A DNA stretch of 18,045 nucleotides from Nitrospirota bacterium (GCA_021795275.1 JAJYPO010000023.1:1-18045); one strand, 5' to 3'. Shown: positions 1-7,911, counted from the first letter of the stretch. Notes: a model not told the origin generated them from the sequence alone. Program-made: numbers and translations.

Positions 1-268
1 AGACTTCCCCGATCGTCTGGTGGCCCAGGCATACACCAAGGATAGGCAAATCCGGTGCGAGCTCCCTTACGATTTCAGGACAGATCCCGGAATCGGCCGG
101 AGTTCCCGGTCCGGGTGAAAGCACAATTCCTTCCAGAAGGCCCACATCAATGTCGGCAAGACGGATCCGGTCGTTCCTGAAGACCTCCATCTCTACTCCA
201 AGCTCCCAAAAATACTGGACGAGATTGTAGGTGAAGGAGTCATAGTTGTCGATCATCAAAAAAGCCAT
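1..268 (-). CDS. trpG: Anthranilate synthase component II (glutamine amidotransferase), partial
   Basis: This is the N-terminal 89 residues of a class I glutamine amidotransferase, which supplies ammonia from glutamine to TrpE for anthranilate synthesis, the first committed step of the tryptophan pathway. The protein opens [20 protein letters not shown], the standard TrpG/PabA opening. An SPGPGTP oxyanion-loop motif follows at residues 51-57, and the nucleophile Cys80 sits in GVCLGHQ. The catalytic His/Glu pair would lie beyond the window. The ATG at 268 lies 13 bases inside the end of trpE, so the two are probably translationally coupled. TrpG and PabA cannot be separated from this fragment. 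Adjacency to trpE favours TrpG, though one protein may serve both folate and tryptophan synthesis. Confidence 0.93.
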   Translation of the reverse strand, partial: MAFLMIDNYDSFTYNLVQYFWELGVEMEVFRNDRIRLADIDVGLLEGIVLSPGPGTPADSGICPEIVRELAPDLPILGVCLGHQTIGEV

Positions 269-1764
269 GGTCCCTCGCTCCCGTGGGTGATCTCCAGGGC
301 CCGGACCATGGCCTGGGCCTTGGCCAGGATTTCCTGATTCTCCCGCTCGGGATCGCTGTCGGCCACGATTCCGGCGCCAGCCTGAAAAAATCCCCGGGAG
401 CCCGAAATGAATACGGAACGTATCGCGATCGCCAGATCCACATCTCCCGAAAAGGAGATCACCCCCACGCACCCGGCATAGGGCCCACGGCGAATCGGCT
501 CCAGATCCTCGATAATTTCCATGGCACGGATCTTGGGAGCCCCAGAAAGAGTTCCGGCCGGATGGGTCGCCCGGATGACATCATAGCCCGTCTTTCCTTC
601 AGCCAGGACACCGGTCACATGGCTCACGATATGAATGACATGGGAATAGTGTTCAAGGACCATCATTTCGCTGACCCGGACACCTCCTTTTTCAGCAATG
701 CGCCCCACATCGTTTCGTCCCAGATCGACGAGCATGACGTGTTCCGCTCTTTCCTTCGGATCTGCAAGAAGGCGTTCCGAGCGCCTTTTATCTTCAAGGG
801 GATCTCCCGAACGGCGGATAGTTCCTGCAATGGGTCTCAGATCCACGATTTTTCCTGTCACCCTGACAAAGAGCTCGGGAGAAGATCCGACGAGGGCAAA
901 AGGTCCGTTTTCAATCAGATAAAGATAGGGGGAAGGGTTGATTGAGCGAAGCACCCGGTACAGGGTCAACGGGGACCCCTCCCAGGGGAATTCAAAACGG
1001 CGTGAGAGAACAACCTGGAAGATGTCTCCGGCCCTGATATGCTCCTTTGCCCTTTCCACCGCCCCCTTGAAGCTTTCAGAATCAGTCACCTCCCTGACCG
1101 AGAACGGTCCGTGCCGTTCAGACATGGTCGGCTTGCGGAGGGGACGGGAGAGGAAAAGAGACTCCCAGAAGGTCTGAAGCCGCACCACGGCTTCGTCATA
1201 CAATTTCACGGGATCACCGTCCTGACGATCTACCCAGGTCATGATCCGAATTTTCTGAAGGGCATGATCCAGAATGACCATAATTTCTGGAATGACAAAG
1301 TCGAGATCAGGGAAATCGTCCGCCCGGGGAAGAGTTTCCGGGAGTTCCTCGAAACACCGGACCATGTCGTAAGAGAAATATCCCACCACTCCTTGGGCAA
1401 AGACCGGGAATCTGCTATCGACAAAGGCATTCAGGTCGGCCATTGCCCTGGAAAAACTATCGAGGAGATCCCCTTCATGTCGGACCGAAAATGCCAATTG
1501 TCCATCCCGGTACTTCCCGACCGTCAATCCTTCCTTCAGCGTCCCCTTGAAGGAAAACTGCATTCCTGATCCGACAAAAGAATAGCGTCCCCACCGGTCT
1601 CCCCCTGTCGCGCTCTCCAGCAGAAAACGTGGCTCGGCCGAGGGAAGGGCCGCATAGATTCCCGGGGGAGTCAGAAAGTCCGACAGGGCTTCGCCCGCCA
1701 CAGGGACAAGCCTATGGGTGGAGATCAGCGACCGGAATTCTCCTGCCGTTGTGGATATGATCAT
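256..1764 (-). CDS. trpE: Anthranilate synthase component I
   Basis: This protein converts chorismate plus ammonia from TrpG to anthranilate in the cytoplasm. The 502-residue length is normal for TrpE. Visible family landmarks are LLES at residues 48-51 followed by a WGRYSFVG stretch (the region that binds feedback tryptophan), GYFSYDMVR near 129, and the chorismate-binding domain from about 230. That domain contains [42 protein letters not shown] and a C-terminal [11 protein letters not shown]. The LLES element favours TrpE over PabB. The ATG at 1764 overlaps the TGA of the upstream regulator gene by four bases (ATGA), and its 3' end overlaps trpG. No leader peptide or attenuator is seen before trpE, so transcription probably comes from further upstream in this run. 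Confidence 0.95.
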   Translation of the reverse strand: MIISTTAGEFRSLISTHRLVPVAGEALSDFLTPPGIYAALPSAEPRFLLESATGGDRWGRYSFVGSGMQFSFKGTLKEGLTVGKYRDGQLAFSVRHEGDLLDSFSRAMADLNAFVDSRFPVFAQGVVGYFSYDMVRCFEELPETLPRADDFPDLDFVIPEIMVILDHALQKIRIMTWVDRQDGDPVKLYDEAVVRLQTFWESLFLSRPLRKPTMSERHGPFSVREVTDSESFKGAVERAKEHIRAGDIFQVVLSRRFEFPWEGSPLTLYRVLRSINPSPYLYLIENGPFALVGSSPELFVRVTGKIVDLRPIAGTIRRSGDPLEDKRRSERLLADPKERAEHVMLVDLGRNDVGRIAEKGGVRVSEMMVLEHYSHVIHIVSHVTGVLAEGKTGYDVIRATHPAGTLSGAPKIRAMEIIEDLEPIRRGPYAGCVGVISFSGDVDLAIAIRSVFISGSRGFFQAGAGIVADSDPERENQEILAKAQAMVRALEITHGSEGPWLF

Positions 1765-3191
1765 GGAGCTCCTCCCTTTTCCCGCAATCGTCTCCAGAGG
1801 GTCGAACGGCCTATGCCGAGAAGACGCGCCGCCTCGGACATATTTCCGTTCGTCCGCTCCATCGCTTTCTGAATCAGGGCATCTTCCACATTCTTGAGAG
1901 GCTGGGGAAGCGAGAGGGCCGAGTCAAGGAAAGGACGTTCTCCGGTCGGAGTCCAAAGATCCCGTGGAAGATCCTTGATATCGATCATGCGTCCCGCCGC
2001 CAGAAGCACGGCATGCTCCATGATATTCTGTAACTCCCGGATATTTCCCGGGTAGGTGTGGTTGAGAAGCACATCCAGGGCAGGCTGGGTCAGGCCTTCG
2101 ATGTTTTTCCCGAATTCGGCATTGTAGCGCGCCAGGAAGGCCGAAACCAGAAGCGGGATGTCCTCCCGTCTCTCCCTGAGAGGAGGCAGGAAAAGGGGGA
2201 CAACCCGGAGCCTGTAATAAAGATCTTTCCGGAATTCCCCCGCTTCGATCGCCTTCTTCAGATCCCGGTTTGTGGCTGCAATGACCCGGACATCAACCTT
2301 CAGCGTTTTCGTTCCCCCGACACGCTCGAATTCCTCCTCCTGAAGAACCCTCAGGAGTTTGACCTGCATCGCCGCCGAAATTTCCCCGATTTCGTCGAGG
2401 AAGAGGGTCCCACCCGAGGCCATCTCAAATCGACCCGGCTTGCTCGACACTGCCCCTGTAAAAGCGCCACGCACATGGCCAAAGAGCTCCGACTCGAGGA
2501 CCCCTTCTGACAAGGCCGCACAATTGACCTTGATGAAAGGCCCCTCTTTCCGGGGGCTGTTTTCATGGATGGCATGGGCGACCAGCTCCTTGCCGGTTCC
2601 GCTTTCGCCTTCGATCAGGACCGTCGACTTGCTCTGGGCCACAACCGGCAAAAGATCAAAAAGCTCTTTCATTCTTTCACTCTGGCCGATGATCCGGCCA
2701 AAGGAGTATCGACCTTTCAGTTCGTTCCGGAGTTCGGCGATCTGTGTGACATCGTGGAAGATCTCCACACCGCCGACGACATGGTCCTCTGCGTCCCTAA
2801 GTAGAGCCGTGTTGACTCTCACGAGGCGGGTGCGACGGTGGTGGTCGGTGAGCGTAATTTCATAGTTCCGGAAGGGCTCTCCCGTTTCGAGGGTTTTTTC
2901 CAGAAGACACCGTGCGCTGCAAACGGACGTCCGCATGGCCTTCTGACAATCCATACCGGAAAAATCCCCTTCCGGAATGCCCAGAATTTCTCTTGCGGCC
3001 CGGTTCATGTAGAGAATTTTCTTGTCCAGCCCTATGGCCACAACACCTTCCTCAAGAGAGTCCAGAATGATGGCAGGACCCAGGGCTGACAGGGAGCCCT
3101 TTGGCAGGTCGAGGGCCGGAGAGACTCCGGAGGACTCAGAATCAGCCCAGGATGACAGGACAGGGAGAAATGAGGGATTTGGATTAGACAT
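1761..3191 (-). CDS. PAS-domain sigma-54-dependent transcriptional regulator
   Basis: This is a cytoplasmic enhancer-binding protein that would use ATP to open sigma-54 promoters. Domain order from the ATG at 3191 (476 residues) is: a PAS-like sensor at about 40-150, an AAA+ domain at about 165-400, and a Fis-type helix-turn-helix at about 447-476. Walker A is GESGTGKE (195-202), the sigma-54-contacting loop GAFTGA is at 242-247, and Walker B is TLFLDEI near 262-268. The C-terminus contains NMSEAARLLGIGRSTLWRRL. Three cysteines (82, 91, 95) sit in the sensor in a C-x8-C-x3-C array, which could bind metal or respond to redox; that is inference. The open frame extends to a GTG at 3239, but the ATG at 3191 has a GGAG at proper spacing and is preferred. 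There is no receiver domain. Confidence 0.9.
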   Translation of the reverse strand: MSNPNPSFLPVLSSWADSESSGVSPALDLPKGSLSALGPAIILDSLEEGVVAIGLDKKILYMNRAAREILGIPEGDFSGMDCQKAMRTSVCSARCLLEKTLETGEPFRNYEITLTDHHRRTRLVRVNTALLRDAEDHVVGGVEIFHDVTQIAELRNELKGRYSFGRIIGQSERMKELFDLLPVVAQSKSTVLIEGESGTGKELVAHAIHENSPRKEGPFIKVNCAALSEGVLESELFGHVRGAFTGAVSSKPGRFEMASGGTLFLDEIGEISAAMQVKLLRVLQEEEFERVGGTKTLKVDVRVIAATNRDLKKAIEAGEFRKDLYYRLRVVPLFLPPLRERREDIPLLVSAFLARYNAEFGKNIEGLTQPALDVLLNHTYPGNIRELQNIMEHAVLLAAGRMIDIKDLPRDLWTPTGERPFLDSALSLPQPLKNVEDALIQKAMERTNGNMSEAARLLGIGRSTLWRRLREKGGAP

Positions 3192-3226
3192 ATCCGCAGA
3201 ACTCCGGTACTCGCGCTGTACGAACC

Positions 3227-3256
3227 CCCCGGTTTTCACACTGTTGCTAACCGGGG
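3227..3256 (-). promoter_or_regulatory. Intercistronic hairpin between ferredoxin and regulator genes
   Basis: A perfect 8-bp inverted repeat (CCCCGGTT and AACCGGGG) with a 14-base loop spans the ferredoxin stop codon and the gap before the sigma-54 regulator. No T-run follows on the minus strand, so it is unlikely to be a full terminator. It may stabilise or process the mRNA, or separate expression of the two genes. Confidence 0.4.
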
Positions 3257-3495
3257 ACGCTACCCTCCGGAGAAAATGCCAAAGCTCCGGTTGGACAGGT
3301 TAAAAGACAAAGCCTGCATCGGATACAGACGGGGGCTTCCGTCGACAGGAGGTCTCTCTCAAAAAGTCCCAGATCAAGAACACCGGTCGGACAAAGCTCC
3401 TCGCAACTTCCGCAAGGTCCGGCCTCAAGGCACGAAGAGGCACTCCAGAAAATGGCCCCCTTTGCCACCTTAAATCGACCCGGAACATTCATCAT
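3247..3495 (-). CDS. Small 2[4Fe-4S]-type ferredoxin
   Basis: An 82-residue electron carrier with eight cysteines in two cluster motifs. The first is C22-x5-C28-x2-C31-x3-C35-Pro, and the second is C57-x2-C60-x2-C63-x3-C67-Pro. Each ends in CPTG, as in bacterial ferredoxins. The first motif has a widened first spacing (x5), as in some ferredoxin-like domains. The start at 3495 is chosen because GGAGACGA lies nine bases upstream; the frame is open further upstream without a better start. It lies 37 bases after the NUDIX stop and 55 bases before the regulator start on the same strand. Its redox partner cannot be told from sequence. Its position beside a regulator with a cysteine-rich sensor is suggestive only. 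Confidence 0.8.
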   Translation of the reverse strand: MMNVPGRFKVAKGAIFWSASSCLEAGPCGSCEELCPTGVLDLGLFERDLLSTEAPVCIRCRLCLLTCPTGALAFSPEGSVPG

Positions 3496-3532
3496 ATCAT
3501 TCGTCTCCGATAAACCCAAATCGATCAGGGAT

Positions 3533-4054
3533 TCAGTCCGGGATCCTGAAATCTTCCTGAAAGACTCCCGCCCATCCCAGCGCCACAAGGGTTTTGGAAT
3601 CGCGGATCGCCCCCGTCCTGACCAGATGGGCGATATCTTTTCCGGAATAAAAAATCGGAGGGTCTATCCACTCGTCCTCTTCTGGCTGGGCCTTGCCAAG
3701 GGTTCCCCCTCGGGCCAGGACAAGGTGTATGACTTCGTCACAGAAACCGGGGGTCGTCCAGATCGACATCATCCTCTGAAGGGACGCCCCCGAAATCCCG
3801 GCTTCCTCATGGAGCTCTCTTTCAGCGGCGGACAGAATATCTTCCCCTTCCTCAATTTTTCCGGCAGGGATCTCAAGAATGGAGTCCTCCACAGCCGGGC
3901 GGTACTGGCGTATAAGGACAATCCTTCCGTCATCAAGAATGGGGAGGATGGCGACACCCTGGCCAAACCGGACAATTTCGAAAGAGCGGGTCGTCCGTTC
4001 CCCCGGAACATTCATGAGATCCACTCCGATCCTGCGCCCCTTCCAGACGATCAT
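3533..4054 (-). CDS. NUDIX hydrolase, ADP-ribose pyrophosphatase-like
   Basis: A 173-residue cytoplasmic hydrolase expected to cleave nucleoside diphosphates linked to another group, most likely ADP-ribose or ADP-sugars. The Nudix box (G-x5-E-x7-RE-x-x-EE-x-G) is complete at about residues 65-87, reading GKIEEGEDILSAAERELHEE. Upstream IRQYRPAV and LEIPAGK segments are typical of the ADP-ribose pyrophosphatase (NudF/YffH) branch. The ATG at 4054 is chosen over the upstream start of the open frame because GGGGAGGAG sits directly before it, and a TATAAT -10 lies about 30 bases further up. It is the first gene of the minus-strand run leading to trpEG. The exact substrate is uncertain. Confidence 0.85.
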   Translation of the reverse strand: MIVWKGRRIGVDLMNVPGERTTRSFEIVRFGQGVAILPILDDGRIVLIRQYRPAVEDSILEIPAGKIEEGEDILSAAERELHEEAGISGASLQRMMSIWTTPGFCDEVIHLVLARGGTLGKAQPEEDEWIDPPIFYSGKDIAHLVRTGAIRDSKTLVALGWAGVFQEDFRIPD

Positions 4055-4067
4055 GACTCCTCCCCGA

Positions 4068-4096
4068 TTGAATGTTGTCCGATTATATGCTATTTT
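4068..4096 (+). promoter_or_regulatory. Possible promoter of the plus-strand membrane gene cluster
   Basis: TTGAAT (4068-4073) and TATTTT (4091-4096) are separated by exactly 17 bases. Transcription would start only a few bases before the ATG at 4105, implying a nearly leaderless message. This agrees with the lack of a ribosome-binding site there, and it overlaps the divergent NUDIX promoter. Confidence 0.35.
4082..4087 (-). promoter_or_regulatory. -10 element upstream of the NUDIX/ferredoxin/regulator/trpEG run
   Basis: A perfect TATAAT reads on the minus strand. It would start RNA near 4075, giving a leader of about 20 bases before the ATG at 4054. No good -35 hexamer is seen at 16-18 bases, so the promoter may be weak or activator-dependent. 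Confidence 0.5.
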
Positions 4097-4104
4097 CTGC
4101 ACCC

Positions 4105-4575
4105 ATGGTAGACAAACGGTATTCCCTTACCCCGGACACAAAAGGCGCGCTGACAAGCGGTCTCTTTCATGGCTCAGCCCTCGTGCTCTCCGGCATTCTC
4201 TCCTATGGCTACATTGCCCACCACCAGACCTCCTCCCTCTGGTTTTATCTCTTTTTCGGAGCTTTCTGGCTTGTCCTTTTTTCAGGGTTCACCTCCATCT
4301 TCAACCAGTGCCTCCTTCTCGCCCCCCGTTCTCTCAAGGCCATCCGGACAACCGGAAATTCGGTAGTCCTGGAATGGAAAAACGGGGATGCCGACGAACT
4401 CGTCCGCAAGATCCAGTGTCACGGAAGTCGGACAATCCTCGGGATCTGGGGACAAACGGTCGACAAGAGAAGAGTCCAGGCCACTCTGAGGCGCCGCTCG
4501 CTTCCACCCGAACAGGTCCAGGAGCTGCTTGAGGAAATAGGTCGTCTCCAGACCCTTGAAAAACGGACAGCCTGA
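4105..4575 (+). CDS. Hypothetical membrane protein with two TM helices
   Basis: I do not recognise this protein. From the ATG at 4105 it has 156 residues: a short basic N-terminus, two predicted membrane helices at about 16-38 and 45-68, then a soluble C-terminal domain (about 75-156). That domain is charged and probably helical, and contains LPPEQVQELLEEIGRL. The domain after the helices has a strand-rich look (IRTTGNSVVLEWKNG), which could be PH-like, but this is weak. The frame is also open from ATGs at 4072 and 4087. The 4105 start is preferred because the earlier ones run into the divergent promoter, but no start has a clear ribosome-binding site. It heads a cluster of three membrane-protein genes. 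Confidence 0.6.
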   Translation: MVDKRYSLTPDTKGALTSGLFHGSALVLSGILSYGYIAHHQTSSLWFYLFFGAFWLVLFSGFTSIFNQCLLLAPRSLKAIRTTGNSVVLEWKNGDADELVRKIQCHGSRTILGIWGQTVDKRRVQATLRRRSLPPEQVQELLEEIGRLQTLEKRTA

Positions 4576-4663
4576 CACTTGCCTTCAGCCCCCGTCTCCC
4601 TTACTCTTCTTAGAGAGGGACAGATTGGATATGAACCGTCCCGTTGACGAGGGATAACGCTTA

Positions 4664-4963
4664 ATGGCCAAAAAAGATGGTTCACTTTTAGGCCTTGCAA
4701 AACGGCATCCCCTGCTGACATCCGTTTTTGGGTTCTGGGGATTCGGATATACCTTCATGGTTCCGAACTTTCTTGGGGGGCGTTTTCTTTCGGCTTTCTT
4801 TCATGCCGTTGGAAGCAATCCATCCAAGGTTTTTCTCGGTTTCGGGGCCCTTTTTTTCATGGTTTTCCTTTTTGCAGGCATTGTTCCTTTCGGGCTTTGG
4901 TATTTTGTATGCAAGGCTCTCGAAAGCGGAGACGAATCGACGTCAAATACGGGAAATGGCTAG
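4664..4963 (+). CDS. Small hypothetical membrane protein
   Basis: A 99-residue protein of unknown function. A positively charged N-terminus is followed by a hydrophobic, aromatic segment at about 17-33, a linker with two glycines, and a strong membrane helix at about 56-84. The tail is short and acidic/polar, ending in ESTSNTGNG. GAGGG lies about 12 bases before the ATG, a wide spacing. Its stop is three bases from the next gene, which suggests cotranscription and a shared role with the DUF420-like protein. The 88 bases before it hold no clear terminator or promoter. Confidence 0.55.
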   Translation: MAKKDGSLLGLAKRHPLLTSVFGFWGFGYTFMVPNFLGGRFLSAFFHAVGSNPSKVFLGFGALFFMVFLFAGIVPFGLWYFVCKALESGDESTSNTGNG

Positions 4964-4966
4964 ATC

Positions 4967-5572
4967 ATGCATGGATTTCTTGGAACAAAGGCTGACTTCT
5001 GGTGGGACCTTACGATCACCAGTGAAACCATCGTTTTTTCTTGCCTCTTCTTCGGGGCCTATCTCGGCCGGAAACACCGGGGAACAGCCCACCACAATTC
5101 CATGCTCCTATCCACCATCCTTGTCGCCGGGTGGTTTCTCATGTATCTGGCCCAGCAGTATATCGTGGGAATCGTCGGTTTTGGCGGTCCCCAGATGGTC
5201 AAATACATGGTCTACTACCCCATCATCATCTTCCACTCTCTCGTTTCAACCGCAGCCCTAATCCTTACGGGCGTGGTCGTCTTCAATGGCTTTATGTCGA
5301 CGGAGGTGGCCAACGGCCAACGGGTTCTCAAGAAGAACCCCCTCGTTCACAAAAGGCTGGGATGGGTCACTCTTCTTTCCTTTGTTTTCTCAATTTCAAC
5401 CGCCTATACGGTCTATGCCATGCTCTTTGTTATCTACAATCCGGCCAGAACCCCTACCTATGGAATCAAATCTTCGATCGGGGCTCTCTCCGGAATTGGA
5501 GCCTTCGTTCTGGTGGGACTTCTTGTTCTCTTTTGGTATTTGAACAGGAGCCGGATTCGAACCGGAGTCTGA
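4967..5572 (+). CDS. DUF420/CtaM-like polytopic membrane protein
   Basis: A 201-residue integral membrane protein with about five predicted helices (near 20-34, 46-62, 82-106, 131-155 and 174-192). Conserved-looking histidines border the helices: H37 and H42/H43 in a KHRGTAHHNSML segment, H90 in YPIIIFHSLV, and H128 in VHKRLGW. This spacing resembles the DUF420 family, whose Bacillus member CtaM is needed for cytochrome aa3-type oxidase function. The assignment comes from recall of the pattern. A role in heme-copper oxidase assembly is therefore inference. It is the last gene of the cluster, followed 55 bases later by a strong bidirectional terminator. Confidence 0.6.
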   Translation: MHGFLGTKADFWWDLTITSETIVFSCLFFGAYLGRKHRGTAHHNSMLLSTILVAGWFLMYLAQQYIVGIVGFGGPQMVKYMVYYPIIIFHSLVSTAALILTGVVVFNGFMSTEVANGQRVLKKNPLVHKRLGWVTLLSFVFSISTAYTVYAMLFVIYNPARTPTYGIKSSIGALSGIGAFVLVGLLVLFWYLNRSRIRTGV

Positions 5573-5626
5573 CATCGGAAGACCGGACCTCCACTCAGAC
5601 TCTGGGGCAAAGGCAAAAAGAGAGGA

Positions 5627-5666
5627 AACAAAAAAGGCAACCTCGAAAAAGGTTGCCTTTTTTGTT
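5627..5666. terminator. Bidirectional rho-independent terminator
   Basis: A perfect stem of at least 12 bp (core AAAAAGGCAACC at 5631-5642 with GGTTGCCTTTTT at 5651-5662) has an 8-base loop and an A-run/T-run on the two sides. It therefore works in both directions. It lies between the convergent DUF420-like gene (plus) and the radical SAM gene (minus). Confidence 0.93.
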
Positions 5667-5679
5667 GACAGGGGAGACC

Positions 5680-7020
5680 TCAGTAATACTCGACGGTATC
5701 GATACCTTGTCGGGACACATAATTGAAGAACAGATTTGAAGGAAGCCCGTCTCTGTGGAAGGTATAGGGGCTCTTCGGGAAGACAAGCCGCTTCATGATC
5801 GAGCGGGGGGAATAAAAGGATCTCTGGACCCAATCAATCCCCTTTTCTACATCCTCCTTCGTCATGTTTTTGGGAACAAACATGCAGACATGGCCAGAGG
5901 AATACTGGTCAGCGGTCGGATCCACAACGCGATTCTCCAAATTGAGCCTCTCCCGGAGAGGCGTTCCTTCCCGCGGGGAAACGATACTGAAAAAGGCAAG
6001 AGGAGCTCGAACTTTTTCAAGAAACTCGAGGGTCGCCGGGAAGACATCCTTTGTATCATGATCGAGTCCGAACATCAGGTTCAGGGAATAGAAAAGTCCT
6101 CTTTTTTCCATCGCCTTTAAAAGATCGATGTAGTCCTTCACATGATTCTGTTTTTTGTGGATGGCATTCAGGTTTTCCTGATTGATGCTTTCCATCCCGA
6201 TGTTGACATGAATACATCCGGCATCGATCGCCAGATCCAAAAGCTCTTCGTCATGATTCGTATTCAGTGTCCACAGACAGCTCCATTTGATCCCGAGGGG
6301 CTTCAGTGCCCTGAAAAGTTCGCGGGCAAAGGTATGCTTTCCCGTCAGCTGGTCGTCGATGAACTGGAACTGGTTGATTCCCATGACCCGTTTCTGGGTC
6401 GCAATCTCCTCAACGATATCCTCGATTGGCCTCATCCGGTAAGCCCCGTCATAGACCACCGGCACCTCGCAGAAATCGCAATGGTAATTGCACCCACGGG
6501 TTGCCTGGATCGGCATCATGTGAATCCGGTACCGCGACAGGTCGAGCAACTCGTAACGAGGTCGGGGGAGGGACTTCATGTCACAGGGCTGGTCAGCCTT
6601 GTAAATCGATTTCAGCCTTCCTGCGCGCAGATCGTCCAGAAGGGGCTGCCAGACATGCTCGGCTTCCCCCACGACCACACTGTCGGCATGGACCAGTGTG
6701 TCAGCAGGATGAAGCGTGGCATGGAATCCCCCCATCACGACAGGAATCTTCCGGTCACGAAATTTCTTTGAAATTTCATAGGCTCTCTGGGCGGAACCCG
6801 TTGTCGTCGTGATCGCCACCAAATCAAAGTCTCCGTCAAAGGGGACGTTCTGGACCTTGTCATCCACGATGGTCACCTGATTGGTCTCCGGGGTCAATCC
6901 TGCCAGGTAGGCCGTCACCATCGTCATGATCAGTCTTTTCTTTGATTGGACAGGAGTTCCTGACAAGCGCATCAGGGTGGGCTGCACAAAGAGAATGCGA
7001 AGTTTCTTATCTTTACCCAT
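5680..7020 (-). CDS. B12-binding-domain radical SAM protein
   Basis: A 446-residue enzyme with an N-terminal cobalamin-binding-like Rossmann domain (about 5-150, including VVMGGFHATLHP) followed by a radical SAM domain. The cluster motif TRGCNYHCDFC has C177, C181 and C184 in the CX3CX2C pattern. Later landmarks are FIDDQLTG, LNTNHDEELLDLAIDAGC, NIGMES and FGLDHDT. The C-terminal part looks like the DUF4070-type tail seen in many class B radical SAM methyltransferases and hopanoid-related enzymes. The substrate cannot be told. The ATG at 7020 is chosen over an upstream GTG at 7086 because AAAGGAG lies seven bases before it. A good promoter lies about 85 bases upstream. Confidence 0.85.
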   Translation of the reverse strand: MGKDKKLRILFVQPTLMRLSGTPVQSKKRLIMTMVTAYLAGLTPETNQVTIVDDKVQNVPFDGDFDLVAITTTTGSAQRAYEISKKFRDRKIPVVMGGFHATLHPADTLVHADSVVVGEAEHVWQPLLDDLRAGRLKSIYKADQPCDMKSLPRPRYELLDLSRYRIHMMPIQATRGCNYHCDFCEVPVVYDGAYRMRPIEDIVEEIATQKRVMGINQFQFIDDQLTGKHTFARELFRALKPLGIKWSCLWTLNTNHDEELLDLAIDAGCIHVNIGMESINQENLNAIHKKQNHVKDYIDLLKAMEKRGLFYSLNLMFGLDHDTKDVFPATLEFLEKVRAPLAFFSIVSPREGTPLRERLNLENRVVDPTADQYSSGHVCMFVPKNMTKEDVEKGIDWVQRSFYSPRSIMKRLVFPKSPYTFHRDGLPSNLFFNYVSRQGIDTVEYY

Positions 7021-7105
7021 CTGAGACTCCTTTGCTCCACTTCCGTCAACCACATATCCAGAAATATCTGGAAGCTCAAATGACACCCAGGTTATGTCAC
7101 GTAGG

Positions 7106-7114
7106 TGCTATAAT
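7106..7114 (+). promoter_or_regulatory. Extended -10 promoter, probably for the carbonic anhydrase gene
   Basis: TGCTATAAT on the plus strand fits the extended -10 consensus (TGnTATAAT). No -35 is visible. It shares the 12-base palindrome CTATAATTATAG (7108-7119) with the minus-strand -10. The resulting leader to the ATG at 7303 would be about 180 bases; no known riboswitch fold was recognised in it. Confidence 0.45.
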
Positions 7115-7141
7115 TATAGTTCGCACTCAAATCGTAGTCAA
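7113..7141 (-). promoter_or_regulatory. Sigma-70-type promoter of the radical SAM gene
   Basis: TTGACT (7141-7136) and TATAAT (7118-7113) read on the minus strand with an exact 17-base spacer. The predicted start is near 7106, giving a leader of about 86 bases to the ATG at 7020. Confidence 0.7.
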
Positions 7142-7302
7142 TGATTTCAGCCTTGGCTGCGGGACACAATCAGATTCGCTGAAAGGTGTTCCGTTTCATA
7201 GACTCGTTAGGTCCAAGGATGTAAGCTTAGGACGATTTTGTCATCGGACCTTGTTTCCAGAGATTTTTTGAGAATCAGAAAATCCCAACCATTGGAGGAC
7301 GC

Positions 7303-7881
7303 ATGAGCAAAATTCTTGAGGAAGTCCTGTCGGCAAACAAAATCTATTCCCAAAACTTTGGAAAAAAAGGAGACCTTCCCCTTCCCCCTAGTCGACACTT
7401 CGCCATTTTGACCTGCATGGATGCGAGAATCGATCCGGCCAAGATGGCCGGTCTTTCGGAAGGAGACGCCCATGTCATACGAAACGCCGGAGGCCGGGCC
7501 AGTGACGACGCCATCCGTAGTCTTGTCATCTCCTACAAACTCCTTGGAACGAAAGAATGGTTTGTCATCCACCATTCAGATTGCGGCATGATGCTCTTTG
7601 ACGATGAGACCATGCGAAATCTTCTCGCAAAAAGCCTGGAAACCGCAACAATAGGGGCAAAGGGTTGGGAGGACCACGGAAAGGGACCCGGGTCACAAGA
7701 GGCCTCGTATGTGAATTTTCTGAGCTTCAAGGAGCTGGAGCGATCCGTCGTGGAAGATGTGCAGAGGATCCGGAGGTCCCCTCTCGTCCCTTCCCGGATT
7801 CCAATCTTCGGATTTTATTACGATGTCAAGAAAGGCAAGCTGATCGAGGTTCCAGAAGCCATGAAGGCCGGTAAAGCCTAG
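7303..7881 (+). CDS. Beta-class carbonic anhydrase
   Basis: A 192-residue cytoplasmic zinc enzyme that interconverts CO2 and bicarbonate. The zinc ligands are visible as C38 in [10 protein letters not shown], and H91 and C94 in HHSDCGM. The catalytic dyad is D40/R42, and [17 protein letters not shown] (58-74) is a family signature. The shortish sequence fits the small beta-CA group resembling Rv1284-type enzymes. The start is secured by GGAGG five bases before the ATG. In an autotroph this would supply inorganic carbon, which is inference. The gene ends 30 bases before a tRNA-Arg fragment, and no terminator is seen in that gap, so its native downstream region may have been replaced by the island. 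Confidence 0.92.
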   Translation: MSKILEEVLSANKIYSQNFGKKGDLPLPPSRHFAILTCMDARIDPAKMAGLSEGDAHVIRNAGGRASDDAIRSLVISYKLLGTKEWFVIHHSDCGMMLFDDETMRNLLAKSLETATIGAKGWEDHGKGPGSQEASYVNFLSFKELERSVVEDVQRIRRSPLVPSRIPIFGFYYDVKKGKLIEVPEAMKAGKA

Positions 7882-7911
7882 AAAATTGGTTTTGAACCCG
7901 ACTGTCGAGGA

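Noticed and set aside
283..945. 220-residue plus-strand open frame opposite trpE
   Set aside because: The minus-strand TrpE frame is unmistakable over the same bases; this is its antisense shadow.
7121..7302. Riboswitch in the carbonic anhydrase leader
   Set aside because: Only short, weak stems (for example GGTCC with GGACC near 7211-7252) were seen, and no known aptamer consensus was recognised.
7087..7302. Short open frames between the divergent radical SAM and carbonic anhydrase genes
   Set aside because: No ribosome-binding site or family motif; the stretch is explained by the divergent promoters and leaders.
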